Positions 60,571 to 64,000 of a stretch of DNA of 64,000 nt are shown in pieces (the stretch's first letter is position 1; each line of letters starts with the position of its first letter). The stretch is taken from positions 1 through 64,000 of the forward strand of contig CAJXNC010000011.1 in assembly GCA_913056125.1 (NCBI GenBank). Reading direction: 5' to 3'. This DNA is from an uncultured Altererythrobacter sp. Lineage in GTDB: Bacteria > Pseudomonadota > Alphaproteobacteria > Sphingomonadales > Sphingomonadaceae. Under the pieces are notes generated by a model. That model was not told the origin of the DNA and made no database searches. It worked only from the letters and a program-made list of their open reading frames with translations. The position numbers and the translations under genes were made by a program.

Positions 60571-61122
60571 TTGCCAAGCGACAGGCGCCTTTCGCTCGAT
60601 GAGCTGAAGGCGCTTGTTCGCACCGTGCCGGATTTTCCGGCTACGGGTATCATGTTCCGTGACATCACCACACTGATCGCGCATGGCCCCGGCCTTGGCG
60701 CGACCATCGACCATCTTGCCGACCTTGTGCCCGCAGGCACCAGCGCGATTGCCGGGATCGAGGCGCGCGGTTTCATTTTCGGCACAGCGCTTGCGACGAA
60801 ACTCGGCCTCGGCTTCATCCCCGTGCGCAAGGCTGGCAAGCTGCCGGTCGAGACGATCGGGCAGGACTATGCGCTCGAATATGGCGAGGCTCGGATCGAG
60901 ATCGACCCGAGCCTGCTTCAGGATGGAGAGCGGGTCCTGCTGGTGGACGACCTGATCGCCACGGGAGGAACCGCCATCGCCGCCGCGCAATTGCTTCGCC
61001 GCGCCGGGGCTGTCTGCGAGACGGCCCTGTTTGTGATCGACCTGCCCGAATTGGGCGGTGCCAAGATCCTTGGCGATGCCGGCGTCGAAAGTCGTTCGCT
61101 GATCGCATTTTCCGGGCATTAG
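60571..61122 (+). CDS. apt: adenine phosphoribosyltransferase
   Basis: A 183-residue purine salvage enzyme. The PRPP-binding loop is VLLVDDLIATGGT, with EARGFIFG upstream and a normal length. The start is TTG 60571, with AAGG upstream; no ATG fits. It follows petC by 10 bp, a placement recurrent in sphingomonads, so it is probably transcribed with the bc1 genes. Confidence 0.95.
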   Translation: MPSDRRLSLDELKALVRTVPDFPATGIMFRDITTLIAHGPGLGATIDHLADLVPAGTSAIAGIEARGFIFGTALATKLGLGFIPVRKAGKLPVETIGQDYALEYGEARIEIDPSLLQDGERVLLVDDLIATGGTAIAAAQLLRRAGAVCETALFVIDLPELGGAKILGDAGVESRSLIAFSGH

Positions 61123-61186
61123 GCTCCACGCGGGATAAACTCGCGCTATGATGCGTTGGGTTTGAAGCGGTCGCGTTCGGAGATTC

Positions 61187-63037
61187 ATGGAACAACAGGC
61201 ACTTGTCATTGCCCTGATCGGCATTCTCGGCATCGGTGCGCAATGGGTCGCCTGGCGCACGGGTTGGCCCGCCATCGTCCTCATGCTCGCTGCTGGCGTC
61301 ATTTCGGGGCCGGTGCTCGGCCTGATCGATCCCGAGGCGGCCTTTGGCGACTTGTTGCTGCCGATGGTTTCCATCGGCGTGGCCCTGATCCTGTTCGAAG
61401 GGGGGCTGAGCCTCGATTTCCGCGAATTGCGCAAATATGGCGGGGGCGTCTGGCGACTGGTCCTGATCGGCGTCCCGCTTGGCTGGCTGCTCGGATCACT
61501 GGCTGGATACCACATTGCCGGACTGGTCTGGCCGGTGGCGATCCTCTTCGCTGGTATCCTGGTGGTGACGGGGCCGACCGTGGTGATCCCGCTTTTGCGC
61601 CAGTCCAATGTCCAGCAACGCCCTGCTGCCCTGCTCAAATGGGAGTCCATCGTCAACGACCCGCTCGGTGCGCTTTGCGCCGTCGTTACCTACGAGTACT
61701 TCCGCTATGCCGCACAGGGGCAGGGCATGATCGACGTAGTGCCGCCGCTGATCATCGCCGCGCTCGTCGCCGCGGCGATCGGATACGCGGCCGCCTGGGT
61801 GATCGCCTGGGCCTTCCCGCGCGGGCTGGTGCCCGAATTTCTCAAAGTCCCTGTGCTGCTCGTCGCCGTGGTCGGCACCTTCGTGCTGTGCAACGCGATC
61901 GAGCATGAAGCCGGGCTGGTCGCGGTCACCGTCATGGGCATTGCGCTCGCCAACATGCACGTCACCAGCCTGCGCAGCATCCACCCGTTCAAGCAGAACA
62001 TCGCCGTGCTGCTGGTCTCGGGCATTTTCATTATCCTTTCGGCCAGTCTCGACTGGGCGCAGTTCCGTCAATTCGAATGGCAGTTCGGCCTGTTCCTCGG
62101 TGCGCTGCTCTTCGTGGTACGGCCGGCAACCGTGCTGATCAGCCTGCTATTCAGCGACATCCCCTGGCGCGAACGGCTGTTCCTTGCCTGGATCGCCCCG
62201 CGCGGCATCGTGCTGGTCGCCATTAGCGGCCTGTTCGCGCTGCGCCTGTCGGACCTTGGCTATGGCGACGGTTCGATCCTGATAGGGCTGAGCTTCGCGG
62301 TCGTAGTGACCACCATCGTCGCGCATGGCTTTACTGCAAATCTCGTGGCCCGCTGGCTCGGGGTCAGGGGCGAAACGCGTCCCGGCCTGCTGATCGTCGG
62401 CGCCACGCCGTGGACGATCGCGCTCGCCAGGCAGATGCACGAACTCAAGACGCCGGTCATGGTGGTCGATGCGAGCTGGGGCAGGCTTAAGCCTGCCCGC
62501 GCTGCCGGCCTGCCGACCTATCACGGCGAAATCCTCAACGAAGCGACCGAGCACAATCTCGACCTCAACCCCTTCCAGGTGCTGATCGCGGCGAGCGAGA
62601 ACGAGGCCTACAATACGCTGGTCTGTTCGGAATTCGCGCCGGAGATCGGCACCGATTCAGTCTACCAGCTGGGCGAAGGTGGGGACAATGAGGACCATCG
62701 TTCGCTGCCCGCATCGCTGATGGGCCGTGCGCTCTTCGCCTCGGGGCTCGGGGCCGCAGATGTCCACCAGCGGCAGATGGATGGCTGGATCTTCCGCCGT
62801 ACCAAGCTGTCCGACCAGTTCAACATCGACGATGCCAAGGAAGTACTGCCCGAAGCCGCGAACATGCTCTTGCTGCTCAAGCCGGGCGGAAAGATGCGCT
62901 TCTTTACCCATGCATCGGCGCCCGAACCGCAAGCGGGCGACACGATCGTCAGCTTCTCCCCGCCGGGAAAGAAGCAGATCGAGAACGCGAAAACAAAGCC
63001 GGGCAAGCAGGCCGCAAAGGCCGCGGCCCAGATGTAA
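61187..63037 (+). CDS. cation:proton antiporter (CPA1/NhaP-like) with C-terminal regulatory domain
   Basis: A 616-residue membrane transporter. About twelve helices cover the first 390 residues, with the transport motif region LKWESIVNDPLGAL carrying the ND pair. The C-terminal 220 residues have a Rossmann-like nucleotide-sensing region (GLLIVGATPWTIALARQM, VMVVDASW). The Na+/K+ specificity cannot be read. The last 25 residues are Lys/Ala-rich. Confidence 0.88.
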   Translation: MEQQALVIALIGILGIGAQWVAWRTGWPAIVLMLAAGVISGPVLGLIDPEAAFGDLLLPMVSIGVALILFEGGLSLDFRELRKYGGGVWRLVLIGVPLGWLLGSLAGYHIAGLVWPVAILFAGILVVTGPTVVIPLLRQSNVQQRPAALLKWESIVNDPLGALCAVVTYEYFRYAAQGQGMIDVVPPLIIAALVAAAIGYAAAWVIAWAFPRGLVPEFLKVPVLLVAVVGTFVLCNAIEHEAGLVAVTVMGIALANMHVTSLRSIHPFKQNIAVLLVSGIFIILSASLDWAQFRQFEWQFGLFLGALLFVVRPATVLISLLFSDIPWRERLFLAWIAPRGIVLVAISGLFALRLSDLGYGDGSILIGLSFAVVVTTIVAHGFTANLVARWLGVRGETRPGLLIVGATPWTIALARQMHELKTPVMVVDASWGRLKPARAAGLPTYHGEILNEATEHNLDLNPFQVLIAASENEAYNTLVCSEFAPEIGTDSVYQLGEGGDNEDHRSLPASLMGRALFASGLGAADVHQRQMDGWIFRRTKLSDQFNIDDAKEVLPEAANMLLLLKPGGKMRFFTHASAPEPQAGDTIVSFSPPGKKQIENAKTKPGKQAAKAAAQM

Positions 63038-63054
63038 GATTGGAGGATGAAGCC

Positions 63055-63672
63055 ATGAGAAAGCGCATTCTGGACCTGTCCCTGGTGATGGCCCTGGGGT
63101 TGTCGCTTGGCGCCTGCGAATTCCGTCAGACCGATGCCGCGCAGGAGGAAGAAGGAACCGCATGGGAGGAAGAGGGCGAGGCACTCCCTCCCGAGCCGGG
63201 TGCATCCGATCCGCTGGCTGGGCCGACGGAAGAGCCCCTTGCCGAACCGGCACCCGAAGAGACGCAGCCGATTTCGATCATTCGCGAGGAAGTGCTCGAA
63301 GTGGAGGAACCGGTGATTGAGCCGGTCGCGGCGACCATTCCCTTCGGCGATGGCGGCAATGATATCGGCGAGGAAGCCGAACGCCTGCTGGCAGAAATCC
63401 TCGAATCACCGGCCCTGCGCGAGGGATGGACCGTCACCCTTCGCGGCCATACGGACAGTTCGGGTAATGACAGCGCGAACCTGCGTGCCTCGCGCGCAAG
63501 GGCGGAGGCGGTCGCAGCATGGCTGGTCGAACGCGGCGTGGATGACGAGCGGATCGAGGTGATCGCATTCGGCGAGCAGAACCCGATCGCGCCCAATGCG
63601 CTGCCCGACGGATCGCCCGACGAGGAAGGGCGGGCGCGCAATCGCCGCGTCGATATCGAGATCGCGCCCTGA
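63055..63672 (+). CDS. OmpA-family lipoprotein
   Basis: A 205-residue lipoprotein with lipobox LGAC (C21), a very acidic Pro/Glu linker at about 25-95, and an OmpA-C domain (LRGHTDSSGNDSANLRASRARA, split as LRGHTDSSGNDSAN then RASRARA, ending RARNRRVDIEI). It binds peptidoglycan at the outer membrane. The start at 63055 has GGAGG 8 nt upstream. It starts 17 bp after the antiporter. Confidence 0.9.
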   Translation: MRKRILDLSLVMALGLSLGACEFRQTDAAQEEEGTAWEEEGEALPPEPGASDPLAGPTEEPLAEPAPEETQPISIIREEVLEVEEPVIEPVAATIPFGDGGNDIGEEAERLLAEILESPALREGWTVTLRGHTDSSGNDSANLRASRARAEAVAAWLVERGVDDERIEVIAFGEQNPIAPNALPDGSPDEEGRARNRRVDIEIAP

Positions 63673-63738
63673 CGGGGTGCTATTGCCGAGATCGCTTGAC
63701 GAGAGCCCCCGGGCAATGGCAAGCGGCCTTCGCAGCGG

Positions 63739-63812
63739 GCGGGTATAGCTTAGTGGTAAAGCCCTAGCCTTCCAAGCTAGTTATGCGGGTTCGATTCCCG
63801 CTACCCGCTCCA
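63739..63812 (+). tRNA. tRNA-Gly (TCC)
   Basis: A complete cloverleaf: acceptor GCGGGTA pairs with TACCCGC, anticodon stem CTAGC/GCTAG encloses loop CTTCCAA (anticodon TCC), and the T loop is TTCGATT. The CCA end is encoded (63810-63812). Confidence 0.97.
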
Positions 63813-63830
63813 ACTTCCCGACACAGCGCT

Positions 63831-64000
63831 TCACAGCAAGGAACGGTTCGCCACTGCATCCTGCAGGAAGCAGAAATGCCATGCCGGATCCGAGGTGGTG
63901 AGCTGTGCCGATGTATCGCAGCTCGCCGGCTGTTCGAGCGGATATTGCTCAAGCCGGTCGGCAGCGATGTCGTAGAACTCGCAATTGCCGGCATCGTCCG
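63831..64000 (-). CDS. unknown protein, 3' end only (runs off window)
   Basis: An open minus-strand frame of 55 residues before a TGA at 63831-63833, continuing past the right edge. It reads NCEFYDIAADRLEQYP and DPAWHFCFLQDAVA near the end, with three cysteines, in the style of exported Cys-containing proteins. No family is recognised and coding is inferred from composition. Confidence 0.5.
   Translation of the reverse strand, partial: DDAGNCEFYDIAADRLEQYPLEQPASCDTSAQLTTSDPAWHFCFLQDAVANRSLL

Overview
The window is a GC-rich, gene-dense bacterial chromosome segment with the protein set of an alphaproteobacterium in the order Sphingomonadales, most likely family Erythrobacteraceae. The evidence is two alphaproteobacterial cell-cycle regulators (TrcR, SciP), a DUF3035 (BamF-type) lipoprotein next to lspA, a TAT-type Rieske subunit followed by cytochrome b, c1 and apt, and many GTG/TTG starts with GGGAGAGGG-type leaders. 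Family and genus are inference. There is no rRNA, prophage, CRISPR array, insertion sequence or plasmid module. Almost every gene is chromosomal housekeeping.

Layout. 1-1.6 kb: a truncated VAO-type flavoprotein and a divergent DUF8021-like protein. 1.7-3.7 kb: LpxH-like phosphoesterase plus glycosyltransferase. 3.8-6.3 kb: TrcR facing a bactofilin/M23 peptidase pair. 6.4-15.1 kb: a long plus-strand run proA, aldo/keto reductase, nadD, rsfS, rlmH, envC, S41 protease, dsbB, coq7 and a secreted unknown. 15.1-18.2 kb: wecB-wecC (UDP-ManNAcA synthesis). 18.2-21.5 kb, minus strand: GFA protein, fabI, YihY/BrkB, CbpA-type DnaJ. 21.7-24.1 kb: pdxH, CDF transporter and PhzF, translationally coupled. 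24-26.7 kb: class-C serine hydrolase lipoprotein, a small Cys protein, mnmA. 26.8-27.9 kb: unknown protein, sciP and a GlsB-like membrane protein. 28.1-34.1 kb: RND adaptor, RND permease, DUF445. 34.1-40.2 kb: TonB-like secreted protein, ExoD, sucC, cysQ, OmpA lipoprotein, CBS-domain hemolysin-like protein. 40.4-48 kb, minus strand: an eight-gene run gpmA-purE-purK-folA-ribF-ileS-lspA-DUF3035. 48-50.6 kb: tRNA-Thr and a YdbS/YdbT-like pair. 50.6-54.2 kb: PRC-barrel protein, threonine aldolase, DMT exporter, SDR. 54.2-63.7 kb: pepN, pgeF, petABC, apt, cation/proton antiporter, OmpA lipoprotein. The end carries tRNA-Gly and the 3' end of an unknown minus-strand gene.

The most unusual signal is not a protein. 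A family of dispersed intergenic repeats occurs four times (near 10.03-10.29, 16.30-16.41 inverted, 40.17-40.38 and 48.44-48.57 kb). Each copy is a string of short hairpins. The stems differ between copies yet stay paired, while the end loops (ATCC at one end, GGAT at the other) are kept. That pattern suggests selection on a folded RNA or a cruciform, or a REP-like mobile element. Other points worth a second look are an RND permease with about 120 extra residues holding additional membrane segments, a WecB with Leu in place of its invariant substrate-binding Arg, a CtrA-like box before the sciP operon, and a bactofilin/M23 pair whose genes overlap.
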